DNA from: Legionellales bacterium
Lineage (GTDB): Bacteria; Pseudomonadota; Gammaproteobacteria; Berkiellales; Berkiellaceae
Assembly (NCBI GenBank): GCA_002708265.1
Contig: PANA01000001.1
Span: 62,001-126,000, forward strand
Direction: 5' to 3'
DNA length: 64,000 nucleotides
Shown: one piece after another, positions 52,276 through 59,986 of the stretch
Position numbering within the stretch: the first letter of the stretch is position 1
Layout: each line of letters begins with the position of its first letter
Program-made: the position numbers and the translations under genes
The notes under the pieces: generated by a model
What the model was told of the DNA's origin: nothing
Database searches by the model: none
Seen by the model: only the letters and a program-made list of their open reading frames with translations

Positions 52276-54033
52276 ATGGCTAAGAAAAAGAAACTGGGAC
52301 AATTATTGATTGAAGCTGGCGCTATTACTGAAGAACAACTTCAGCAAGGGCTAGAGAAGCAAAAAAAAGAAAAAGCCAAAATCGGTAAGATTTTGACCCA
52401 GCTTGGTTTCGTTGATGAAACAACCATGATGAATATCTTAGCCGCACAGTTACATGTCCCATTCATCGAATTAAAGTATTTTGAAGTTAAACAAGATGTC
52501 GTTCGAAAGCTGCCAGAGAGCCTGGCCCGGCGCTTTAAGGCTATTCCACTAGATAAAGTCAAAAACGGTTATCTAGTGGCAATGACAGATCCAACAGATT
52601 TGATTGCCTATGATGAAATCTCTCGGAAGCTGAAAGGTAACATTCGCCCAGTTTTGGTTAGAGAAACCGATTTATCTCGTATTTTAGATCAAATTTATCG
52701 TCGAACTGAAGATATTGTGAACTTTGCTTCTGAAATTGCCGAAGAAGTAGATATCTTTGTTGAGGAAGAGGAGCTTTCTGAAGAGGGTAAAAGCGCAGCG
52801 GTTGCGCGCTTGATTGAGACGATTTTCCAGGATGCCGTTCAGGTTGGAGCTTCTGATATTCATATCGAGCCAGATAAAGAAGAGCTGCGGATACGGATGC
52901 GAGTCGATGGCATGCTGCAAGAGCAGGTCATGAAAGAGTTATCGATCGCTAACGCTATTGTTTTGCGTATTAAGCTGATGAGCAAGCTTAATATTTCTGA
53001 ACGTCGGTTGCCACAAGATGGTCGTTTTTCTTATGTTGTTTCAGGAAAACGTTTTGATGTGCGGGTATCAACCATGCCTGTGCAGTTTGGTGAATCTGTG
53101 GTTATGCGGATACTTGATCAATCTGACGGTGTCTTGTTCTTAAATGAAATTGATATGCCCGAGAAAATCCGTGAAGGAATTCTTCACCATATCCACCGAC
53201 CCCACGGAATGATTCTAGTCACTGGGCCAACAGGTAGTGGTAAAACTACAACCCTGTATGCCAGTTTGTCAGAACTAAACAAGCCTGAGACTAAAATTGT
53301 TACGGTAGAAGACCCTATTGAGTACAGTCTAGGACGTGTGTCGCAAGTACAAATTCAGCCGAAGATTGGATTAGACTTCGCAAGAGTCTTAAGAGCCTGT
53401 CTTCGTCAAGACCCTGATGTGGTTATGGTCGGGGAGATTCGTGATGAGGAAACGGCTACTATTTCATTAAGAGCGGCGCTGACGGGGCACTTAGTCTTCT
53501 CGACTTTGCATACCAACGATGCAATTTCAGCTGCGGTTCGTTTGATAGATATGGGAATAGAACCCTTCTTAGTTGCCAGCGCTGTGCGCATGATATTAGC
53601 CCAGCGGTTAGTAAGACGAATTTGTCAAAATTGTATTGAAGAATATGAGCCGAGCCAAAAAGAAAAAGATATGCTTCTGGCTTTGGTCGGAAGCAAAAGA
53701 ATGCCAACGGTATTCCAAAAAGGCTTTGGTTGTGCCCAGTGTCAAAAGACGGGCTATCGAGGTCGAATTGGGGTATACGAGCTAGTTGAAATGGATCAGA
53801 CGCTGGCAGATGCCCTTCGTCGAGGTGATACCCAAGAGTACTGTCGCTTGGCGCGCGAAAAACCAGGACATCAAACTTTGGCAGAATCCACGCTTACGTT
53901 AGCCATCGACGGCAAAACAACGATTGAAGAAGTCTTTCGAATGGCTGGTGACTTACAAGCAGATAATGGTGACGATCTATTGCACCAAGTGGAACAAAAA
54001 GTCGAAGAGACCTCCGATAACAGCAAAGGCTAG
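52276..54033 (+). CDS. mshE: MSHA extension ATPase MshE with c-di-GMP-type N-domain
   Basis: A 585-residue GspE/PilB-like ATPase that powers pilin polymerisation. Residues 6-59 contain two tandem copies of the MshEN cyclic-di-GMP motif: KLGQLLIEAGAITEEQLQQG-LEKQ and KIGKILTQLGFVDETTMMN-ILAAQ, with Lys in the conserved Arg position. The ATPase core has Walker A GPTGSGKT at 317-324, the Asp box and Walker B downstream, and a zinc-binding tetracysteine C450, C453, C486, C489. Binding of cyclic-di-GMP, known for Vibrio MshE, would tie pilus extension to a surface or sessile lifestyle; whether Lys can replace Arg here is not known. Confidence 0.95.
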   Translation: MAKKKKLGQLLIEAGAITEEQLQQGLEKQKKEKAKIGKILTQLGFVDETTMMNILAAQLHVPFIELKYFEVKQDVVRKLPESLARRFKAIPLDKVKNGYLVAMTDPTDLIAYDEISRKLKGNIRPVLVRETDLSRILDQIYRRTEDIVNFASEIAEEVDIFVEEEELSEEGKSAAVARLIETIFQDAVQVGASDIHIEPDKEELRIRMRVDGMLQEQVMKELSIANAIVLRIKLMSKLNISERRLPQDGRFSYVVSGKRFDVRVSTMPVQFGESVVMRILDQSDGVLFLNEIDMPEKIREGILHHIHRPHGMILVTGPTGSGKTTTLYASLSELNKPETKIVTVEDPIEYSLGRVSQVQIQPKIGLDFARVLRACLRQDPDVVMVGEIRDEETATISLRAALTGHLVFSTLHTNDAISAAVRLIDMGIEPFLVASAVRMILAQRLVRRICQNCIEEYEPSQKEKDMLLALVGSKRMPTVFQKGFGCAQCQKTGYRGRIGVYELVEMDQTLADALRRGDTQEYCRLAREKPGHQTLAESTLTLAIDGKTTIEEVFRMAGDLQADNGDDLLHQVEQKVEETSDNSKG

Positions 54034-54042
54034 GGATAGCAT

Positions 54043-55272
54043 ATGCCAACATATATATACAAAGGCAGGACTCGAAAGGGAGCGCACCAAGAAGGTGAGA
54101 TAGATGCCTTGAACGAGGATGCGGCAGCTAGTCTGTTAATGGATAAAGGTATTATTGTTACCCGTCTTCAAGATGCGAGCACGGTTTTAACAGCGGGTCA
54201 GTTTTTTCAAAAATCCTTAGGGATCGGACGTCCAAAACATGAAGATTTATTAATCTTCGCCCGTCAAATGAATAACTTACTTCGAGCAGGTGTACCGATT
54301 ATCCGAGGTATTCAGATTATTGCTCAATCCACACAGAATGAGTCATTGAAAAATGCTTTAGGTAAGGTGGCTAAAAGCCTTGAGGAAGGAAAATCATTAG
54401 CCGCGGCCATGCAAGAACACCATGTAATTTTTCCATCCTTAGTGATTGCAATGGTACACGTTGGTGAAAATACAGGTAACCTAGACGAAGCTTTTATTCA
54501 AGTTGGACACTATATTCAAAACGAAATGGATACAAAGCGCCGAATTAAATCGGCAACGCGGTATCCTATCTTCGTTATTGTTGCGATTATGGTAGCGCTA
54601 ATCGTTATCAATATTTTCGTTATTCCAGCGTTTTCAAAGTTTTTTGAGGGCTTTGGAGGGGAGCTGCCATTGCCAACCAAAATCTTATTGGTGACCTCTG
54701 ATTTTATGATCAATTACTGGCCCCATACCTTGGCAGCTTTTATTGTTATTGCAGTTTCATTTGTTCTCTACATTCGCTCCAGTAAAGGTGAGATTGTCTG
54801 GGGAAAAACAATTCTTCGATTCCCAATTGTGGGCAAAATTTTTGAGCAAGCGCTTCTGGCAAGATTTTGTCGTTCTTTTGCAATGACATTAAAAGCTGGG
54901 GTTCCCTTGCTACAAGCATTGTTAGTCGTCTCTAGAGCAGTCGACAACCCTTATGTTTCTGAAAAAATCTTAGGAATGCGAGCAGGTCTCGAAAAAGGGG
55001 AATCCCTAACACGAGTTGCTCATAACACAGCACTATTCACACCATTGGTTATGCAAATGCTAAAAATTGGTGAAGAAACGGGTGATGTGGAAGGCATGCT
55101 CGGACAGGTGGCTGAAACTTATGAGCAAGATGTGGATTACGCCCTTAAAGGGCTGTCTGAAGCCATCGAGCCTATTTTGATTTCAGTGATAGCTGTCATC
55201 GTATTAATTTTAGCGTTGGGCATTTTCTTGCCAATGTGGGATCTATCAAGTGTCGCACTAAAAGGAAGTTAG
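54043..55272 (+). CDS. mshG: MSHA inner-membrane platform protein MshG (GspF/PilC-like)
   Basis: A 409-residue polytopic protein with the duplicated GspF domain: two halves (~70-195 and ~270-395), each with FxRQMNNLLRAGVPIIRG- or FARSFAMTLKAGVPLLQA-like motifs, and three membrane helices (VIVAIMVALIVINIFVIP, a central one near 225-245 and the last at ~375-398). It is the membrane rotor/platform that MshE acts on. The ATG lies 9 bases after mshE. No mshF follows; a pilin gene with its own leader comes next. Confidence 0.94.
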   Translation: MPTYIYKGRTRKGAHQEGEIDALNEDAAASLLMDKGIIVTRLQDASTVLTAGQFFQKSLGIGRPKHEDLLIFARQMNNLLRAGVPIIRGIQIIAQSTQNESLKNALGKVAKSLEEGKSLAAAMQEHHVIFPSLVIAMVHVGENTGNLDEAFIQVGHYIQNEMDTKRRIKSATRYPIFVIVAIMVALIVINIFVIPAFSKFFEGFGGELPLPTKILLVTSDFMINYWPHTLAAFIVIAVSFVLYIRSSKGEIVWGKTILRFPIVGKIFEQALLARFCRSFAMTLKAGVPLLQALLVVSRAVDNPYVSEKILGMRAGLEKGESLTRVAHNTALFTPLVMQMLKIGEETGDVEGMLGQVAETYEQDVDYALKGLSEAIEPILISVIAVIVLILALGIFLPMWDLSSVALKGS

Positions 55273-55346
55273 GCGGCGCCCATAGTTTCAAAAGAGACTA
55301 TACTAAATAGCAGAGTTCGTTTTTAACTGGTATTCGTGGGGATAAT

Positions 55347-55901
55347 ATGAACAAATTCAAAGGGTTCACCTTAATTGAAATCGTAGTGGTTATCGTGTTG
55401 ATCGGAATCTTATCCGCTGTTGCACTGCCGCGTTTTTACAGCTTCACTGATGATGCTGCTAATGCAGCAGCTGAAGGCGTAGCATCAAGCCTTAACTCTG
55501 CAGTAGGATTGTTACAGGCCAGCTGGCGAGTGAAAGGGGAGCCATCGAGTGTCGAAGGCTTCACTGTGAATGTGAGCAAAGGGACTGACAAGCCTCCGCT
55601 AGGTGCGCCACTTGGTTGGGGAAGTAATCCTGACGCTCTTAGTTCCTCTAATTGTTCTGATTTAATATCTGGTCTTTTGTCTGATACTTCAACAGTCACT
55701 GAGCGATTCAAGATTGAAGGTGGGTCAGGTACCGCGGGTAAAGCTAACGGAGATACTGAAGATGGTGATCGTTGTTACATGACGAATAACTCTCTGAATA
55801 ACGGTGATCTTCAAGAAGGTAAAACATTACCAGTCGTCGTGTTTGACCGTTCTACCGGGAAAGCTTCCGTTAAAATGCTAGAAGCTCCCTCTGAAGGCTA
55901 G
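55347..55901 (+). CDS. mshA: MSHA major pilin-like prepilin (copy 1)
   Basis: A 184-residue type IVa prepilin. The leader MNKFKG is cut at G6, leaving mature FTLIEIVVVIVLIGILSA-V with the essential Glu5. The C-terminal half has a cysteine pair (SSNCSDL and DRCYM) that should close the D-region loop, and surface loops rich in Ser, Gly, Asp. It is followed by a strong terminator and preceded by a TATACT element, so it may be expressed at a higher level than the rest of the cluster, as for a major pilin. Near-identical N-terminal ~33 residues in the next gene mark a duplication. Confidence 0.88.
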   Translation: MNKFKGFTLIEIVVVIVLIGILSAVALPRFYSFTDDAANAAAEGVASSLNSAVGLLQASWRVKGEPSSVEGFTVNVSKGTDKPPLGAPLGWGSNPDALSSSNCSDLISGLLSDTSTVTERFKIEGGSGTAGKANGDTEDGDRCYMTNNSLNNGDLQEGKTLPVVVFDRSTGKASVKMLEAPSEG

Positions 55902-55916
55902 CTGACAGAAAAAAAA

Positions 55917-55940
55917 TGCCCCAGCCGGGGCATTTTTTTT
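55917..55940 (+). terminator. Rho-independent terminator after pilin copy 1
   Basis: TGCCCC (55917-55922), loop AGCC, GGGGCA (55927-55932), then eight T (55933-55940). An A run on the other side makes it bidirectional in appearance. Confidence 0.93.
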
Positions 55941-56024
55941 ATCAACGCCAGAACTGATTCAAACAACAAACTATACTAGAGATAATAAGTATTTTTATGT
56001 ATAGCCATTCTTTTGGGGAAATTT

Positions 56025-56861
56025 ATGAAAGAAATCAAAGGGTTCACCCTAATAGAAATTGTCGTGGTGATTGTGCTGATTGGAATTCTGTCTGCTGTTG
56101 CATTGCCACGGTTTTATAGTTTTACAGATGAAGCCGCTAAAGCATCTGCTGAAGGCGTTGCGTCAAGTATTAACAGTAGTGTTGGCATGTTACAAACCCG
56201 TTGGCGAATGAAAGGTGAGCCATCAGAAGTCGAGGGCTTTAGAGTAAACGCAACCAACGGCCTGCCAATCGGCCTTAAGGGTGAGCAAGCCCCTGATGTG
56301 TTGGACGGAGATACATGTGCTAACTTAGTTGGGCACTTGCTTTCTGATTCATCAACAGTAAGCAATAGTTTTGATTTTCAAGGCGGCTCAGGTGAAGCGG
56401 GTAAAGCGTATGGCGATACCGCTGATGGAGAGCGATGCTACATGGTTAATAAGTCACTGAATGACGGAGTGCTTCAAGATGGAAAAGAGCAGCCAGTAGT
56501 AATGTTCGATCGCTCATCAGGCAGATCCTCTGTTGTAATGTTGGCGGCCCCCGAGACAGAATCTGTGCCCGATACATCATCTACACCAACAAGTACGTCA
56601 ACACCAGATACAACTGATACCGCTGATACGACGGATACCACGGATACTACGGATACAACTGATACCGCTGATACGACAACAACAACGACAGCACCACTGA
56701 GACCTATATTGAGTGCTCCTGACGTTGAAAGAATAACTGATGAGCAGAAGGCTAGTGAGCAAGAAGAGGAAGAAGATACTTATTGGTTGGACTTTGATCT
56801 AGGTGATTTCATTTTCTTTGATTTCTCAGATGTAGAAGAGATTGAAGAGACCGAAGAGTAA
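56025..56861 (+). CDS. MSHA pilin paralogue with Thr/Asp repeat and acidic C-terminal extension (copy 2)
   Basis: About 278 residues from the ATG at 56025 (GGGGA 6 bases upstream). Leader MKEIKG, then mature FTLIEIVVVIVLIGILSA-V, nearly identical to copy 1, and the same cysteine pair (DTCANL, ERCYM). After the pilin fold (~to residue 180) comes an unusual ~45-residue Thr/Asp/Ser/Pro-rich segment (TDTTDTADTT repeats) and then an acidic aromatic tail (EQEEEEDTYWLDFDLGDF..., ending EEIEETEE). Such a linker-and-tail is absent from MshA pilins I know. It could display the tail on the fibre surface, or be a pseudopilin with a regulatory tail. It ends at a strong terminator. Confidence 0.85.
   Translation: MKEIKGFTLIEIVVVIVLIGILSAVALPRFYSFTDEAAKASAEGVASSINSSVGMLQTRWRMKGEPSEVEGFRVNATNGLPIGLKGEQAPDVLDGDTCANLVGHLLSDSSTVSNSFDFQGGSGEAGKAYGDTADGERCYMVNKSLNDGVLQDGKEQPVVMFDRSSGRSSVVMLAAPETESVPDTSSTPTSTSTPDTTDTADTTDTTDTTDTTDTADTTTTTTAPLRPILSAPDVERITDEQKASEQEEEEDTYWLDFDLGDFIFFDFSDVEEIEETEE
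56603..56692 (+). repeat. Thr/Asp-coding microsatellite-like repeat in pilin copy 2
   Basis: Repeated GATACN hexamers and related 9-base units, including two copies of a 26-base block beginning GATACAACTGATACC, code for the (T/D) linker. Loss or gain of units would keep the frame, so length variation between strains is expected. Confidence 0.8.
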
Positions 56862-56893
56862 GAACGCAAGGGATATCTTCCAAAAGCACGGTT

Positions 56894-56920
56894 AAAAAAG
56901 CCCCTCTTAGGGGCTTTTTT
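56894..56920 (+). terminator. Rho-independent terminator after pilin copy 2
   Basis: GCCCCT (56900-56905), loop CTT, AGGGGC (56909-56914), T6 (56915-56920), flanked by an A-run that extends the stem. Confidence 0.92.
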
Positions 56921-56983
56921 AAGGTGTCGACCTTGGCTCATTCACACTATAATGAAAAATGGATAGGTGTCTAAGGAAGACTA

Positions 56984-57559
56984 ATGCACTGCAAACGGAT
57001 CAAAGGGATAGGACTGCTCGACATTCTCGTCGTTGTTTTTTTACTAGGGATAGTCGCCGCGATAGTGGTTCCTCGCTTTATGAATCTCCATTCCGATGCC
57101 CATCGTGCGAATAACCAAGGCACTGCGGCGGCGATATCTGCTGGAATTACGTTGCTACAGTCAAAGGCTCAGCATAAGGGCTATGATCGTCCACTCACTT
57201 TTCAAATGGGAGAGGAGGACTATGTCATCTTGTTCACCAGTGATGGCTGGCCGCAAGGGATTGGGCAGTCAAGAACCAATTACATGTTATTTGAACAAAG
57301 TGAATTAGGGGATGCCGCCTGTAAGCTTTTTTTTGAAGTTATCATGCAAGGCAACGAAACCAGCGTGATTACTCGAAATGATTACCGTAAAAATGGTGAG
57401 CGAGCAGATTATATGGCGATGGGCTTTAGAGGTAGAGTGTATGATGGCTGTCGCTATATTTATACGGATGCTCAACCTGAAAAAGGTAAAGTTTATGTCG
57501 TGAAATATGATCCCAATGGTGGCAATGTCACAGTTGAAACAGGAGATATGCCGCGATGA
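56984..57559 (+). CDS. mshB: MSHA pilin-like protein, probably MshB, with atypical prepilin site
   Basis: A 191-residue prepilin-like protein. The basic leader MHCKRIKG is followed by IGLLDILVVVFLLGI-VAAI: the mature protein would begin with Ile rather than Phe/Met and carries Asp at position 5 where Glu is nearly universal. The globular part has cysteines at two places (DAACKL, YDGCRY). Gene order after the major pilins and before mshC suggests MshB. A TATAAT-like element (CACTATAAT) lies ~30 bases upstream. It overlaps mshC by 4 bases (ATGA). Confidence 0.8.
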   Translation: MHCKRIKGIGLLDILVVVFLLGIVAAIVVPRFMNLHSDAHRANNQGTAAAISAGITLLQSKAQHKGYDRPLTFQMGEEDYVILFTSDGWPQGIGQSRTNYMLFEQSELGDAACKLFFEVIMQGNETSVITRNDYRKNGERADYMAMGFRGRVYDGCRYIYTDAQPEKGKVYVVKYDPNGGNVTVETGDMPR

Positions 57560-58053
57560 TTCACCAAGCTCAACGAGGATTTACTTTACTAGAAATGGTG
57601 CTAGTAATGATACTCGTGGGCATATTAAGTGCGGTAGCATTGCCGCGCCTAGTGACAAAAGATTATGAAAGTGCTTTTTTTAAAGACGGCTTAATAAATG
57701 GGCTACGCTATGGTGAAAAAATAGCGGTAGCCAGCCGACGTGATGTTGGCGTTATTTTTGAAGAGGGCGCTTATTATATGCGTCTTCGCGAAGACTTAGA
57801 TAAGGATAGTGGTGATTTTACCTACCCTATTCTTAGTCCCTATCCTCAAGAGCGGGGCCAATCTTTTAAAATAAAAATCCCTAAAAATGTCACCTTCTCA
57901 GGTCCAGATGTGAATTTTTATTTTGATCCCACTGGTCGAGCTCGAAGTGTATTAACCGATGATTTGATGCCTGATGAAGTTATATTCTTTGTTGACGAGT
58001 ATCGAATCAATTTAGTGACCGAGACAGGATTTATTTATGAAGATCGCTCATAA
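57556..58053 (+). CDS. mshC: MSHA minor pilin MshC
   Basis: A 165-residue GspH-like prepilin. Leader MIHQAQRG, mature FTLLEMVLVMILVGILSA-V with Glu5. The short C-terminal beta domain matches the class of minor pilins that initiate assembly. It overlaps mshB by 4 bases and mshD by 17 bases. Confidence 0.9.
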   Translation: MIHQAQRGFTLLEMVLVMILVGILSAVALPRLVTKDYESAFFKDGLINGLRYGEKIAVASRRDVGVIFEEGAYYMRLREDLDKDSGDFTYPILSPYPQERGQSFKIKIPKNVTFSGPDVNFYFDPTGRARSVLTDDLMPDEVIFFVDEYRINLVTETGFIYEDRS

Positions 58054-58510
58054 ACAGGCCGGTGCCACATTGCTGGAGATGGTAATTGCGATCGTTATTA
58101 CCTCGATTGCGCTAACCGGTATTCTGTCAACAATTAATAGTTTGAATCGTTCAAGTGTCGATCCGGTATTGCAAGTCCAGGCCATCATGTTCGCTGAAGC
58201 TATGTTCGAAGAAATTGAGACTTTTTCAATGGGAAATGATGAGACAATAACCTGGGAACAGATACAGAAAAAATCTCCCAAGAATCAGCTGTTTAAAACG
58301 ATGAAAGAAAGGGGCTTTTCGATGGAAATCTCCGTTCTAAATAACCAAACACAATTTCCGGAAGTCACCACCCCAGTGCGCAGAATCGTTGTGACCTGTC
58401 GTCATCCTGCTTTTGATGAGGACGCACCAATTGTCTTGACCAGTTACCGTATAGATGTGAATGCACCACGTGCGGCAGGCGATCTGGAGGTACCTTTTAA
58501 TGCACTATAA
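58037..58510 (+). CDS. mshD: MSHA minor pilin MshD
   Basis: A 157-residue prepilin: leader MKIAHKQAG, mature ATLLEMVIAIVITSIALT-GIL with Glu5 and the Ala+1 typical of PilV/GspI-like minor pilins. Strongly coupled to its neighbours by start/stop overlaps on both sides. Confidence 0.9.
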   Translation: MKIAHKQAGATLLEMVIAIVITSIALTGILSTINSLNRSSVDPVLQVQAIMFAEAMFEEIETFSMGNDETITWEQIQKKSPKNQLFKTMKERGFSMEISVLNNQTQFPEVTTPVRRIVVTCRHPAFDEDAPIVLTSYRIDVNAPRAAGDLEVPFNAL

Positions 58511-59543
58511 AATTAAAAGTAAACAATCTGGTGTCACACTAATTGAATTGGTGGCCACGATTGCATTAATGAGCATATTGGGGGCCGGCGTTGCAAACTT
58601 TATGTCTGGCCCTATTCGTCAGTATTTAATCATCGCTGAGAGAGCAACAGCGGCTTCAGTTGGCGATCAGGCTATGCGCGTTTTTACCCGTGATGCTCGG
58701 CATGCTATTCCTAATACCGCGCGGATTAAATCCGATGGTAGAACGTTAGAGTTTTTACATATGGCTGCAGGCCATATGTATCGAAAAGGTTCTCCTACGG
58801 ATCAGGAAGGACTGACTTTTGGTGGATTGTTCCAAAATAATGTTGGGGATCGATATTTTCGTGTGTTAGGAGTTTTCGATGATGAGTTGATTGGCGATCA
58901 CCCAAAGTGGCGTGCAGTAGTGTCACCACTGCCCGTTTATGAGCAAGGGGATATGGATAAGCCAGCAGCAGGTGTCAATGTGTATGGTAAAGCTGGCCGC
59001 TGGAATCGTGATGTCATTGTGGTTGGGCAAAATGATGAGGGCAAGCGTGTCATTAGTGCGGCAGAAGTGAATCATTGGGGACATGCCATTTCTGGGCCCG
59101 GTGTTTCTATCGCTCGAGGAGATGAGCCACATACTTTTGATTTGGATGAGGAAGGTTGGCTTCCCGATACGCCACGTTCACAAGACATCGTTAAACTAAC
59201 AACACCTCATACATTTGCGGCGCACTCTAGCGCGCAGCGCGTATATTTTATGGACACCCCTGTGACGTACCACTGTGACTTGAGTAAGGGGCAGCTACTA
59301 AAATATTGGGATTACTCACTTTCGAGTGAGCAGCCAGTTCCTGGCACAGACAATCCCCCACTGAATGCAAAGCCTGGTGTTGCGGGTGCGATCGTTGCTG
59401 ACCGCGTTAAAAAATGTAAATTTGAGTTTGGACAAGATCTGGGGATTAACTATTCATTAATATTACTGACGCTAGAGCTAGAAGGTCGTTCTGGGGAAAG
59501 TGTCATTTTAACACAGCAGGTGCATATTCGAAATGACGCATAG
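58500..59543 (+). CDS. mshO: MSHA minor pilin MshO (GspJ/PilW-like)
   Basis: About 347 residues from ATG 58500 (GGAGG 9 bases upstream; the stop of mshD lies inside). Leader MHYKIKSKQSG, mature VTLIELVATIALMSILGA-G with Glu5, then a large globular domain (RVFTRDARHAIPN near its start, typical of PilW/MshO). It overlaps mshP by 11 bases. Confidence 0.9.
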   Translation: MHYKIKSKQSGVTLIELVATIALMSILGAGVANFMSGPIRQYLIIAERATAASVGDQAMRVFTRDARHAIPNTARIKSDGRTLEFLHMAAGHMYRKGSPTDQEGLTFGGLFQNNVGDRYFRVLGVFDDELIGDHPKWRAVVSPLPVYEQGDMDKPAAGVNVYGKAGRWNRDVIVVGQNDEGKRVISAAEVNHWGHAISGPGVSIARGDEPHTFDLDEEGWLPDTPRSQDIVKLTTPHTFAAHSSAQRVYFMDTPVTYHCDLSKGQLLKYWDYSLSSEQPVPGTDNPPLNAKPGVAGAIVADRVKKCKFEFGQDLGINYSLILLTLELEGRSGESVILTQQVHIRNDA

Positions 59544-59973
59544 TGGACGACGAAAACAGCAAGGCATGAGCATGGTAACAGTGATATTCCTCCTGGTTGT
59601 TTTAGCCAGTGCTGCTGCTTTTATTGTTCAAATTACGCAGCTACAACAAGCCGGTGCGGCACTTCGCATGTTAGAGGCGCGGGCATATCAACTCGCCCTG
59701 ACTGGCGTTGAGCGTGGAAAATATCATATTTATCACGAGGATGGGGCACAAGGATGCAGTCCATCTAATTACCCGAAAGATATTCCTATCTCATTTACCA
59801 AAGAAGATGATCCTCTTTTGGTAAACTTTAATTTAGTGGCGAATGTTAATTGCCATAAAACCACTGATAATATTGCTAATTGGACAGTGGTGAGTGTGGC
59901 AACTTTTCAGGAGCCAGGCGATCCGCTTCACGTTAATAGAGCGGTAAAAGTTCATTTCTCGCACGGAATATAA
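59533..59973 (+). CDS. mshP: MSHA minor pilin MshP (PilX-like)
   Basis: A 146-residue protein with leader MTHSGRRKQQG and N-terminus MSMVTVIFLLVVLASAAA: the helix is retained but the usual Glu5 is replaced by Thr/Val, as in PilX/GspK-like tip proteins that start the fibre. Paired cysteines QGCSP and NVNCHK follow. It ends 13 bases before the mshQ GTG. Confidence 0.85.
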   Translation: MTHSGRRKQQGMSMVTVIFLLVVLASAAAFIVQITQLQQAGAALRMLEARAYQLALTGVERGKYHIYHEDGAQGCSPSNYPKDIPISFTKEDDPLLVNFNLVANVNCHKTTDNIANWTVVSVATFQEPGDPLHVNRAVKVHFSHGI

Positions 59974-59986
59974 AGTGGAGGCGCGA

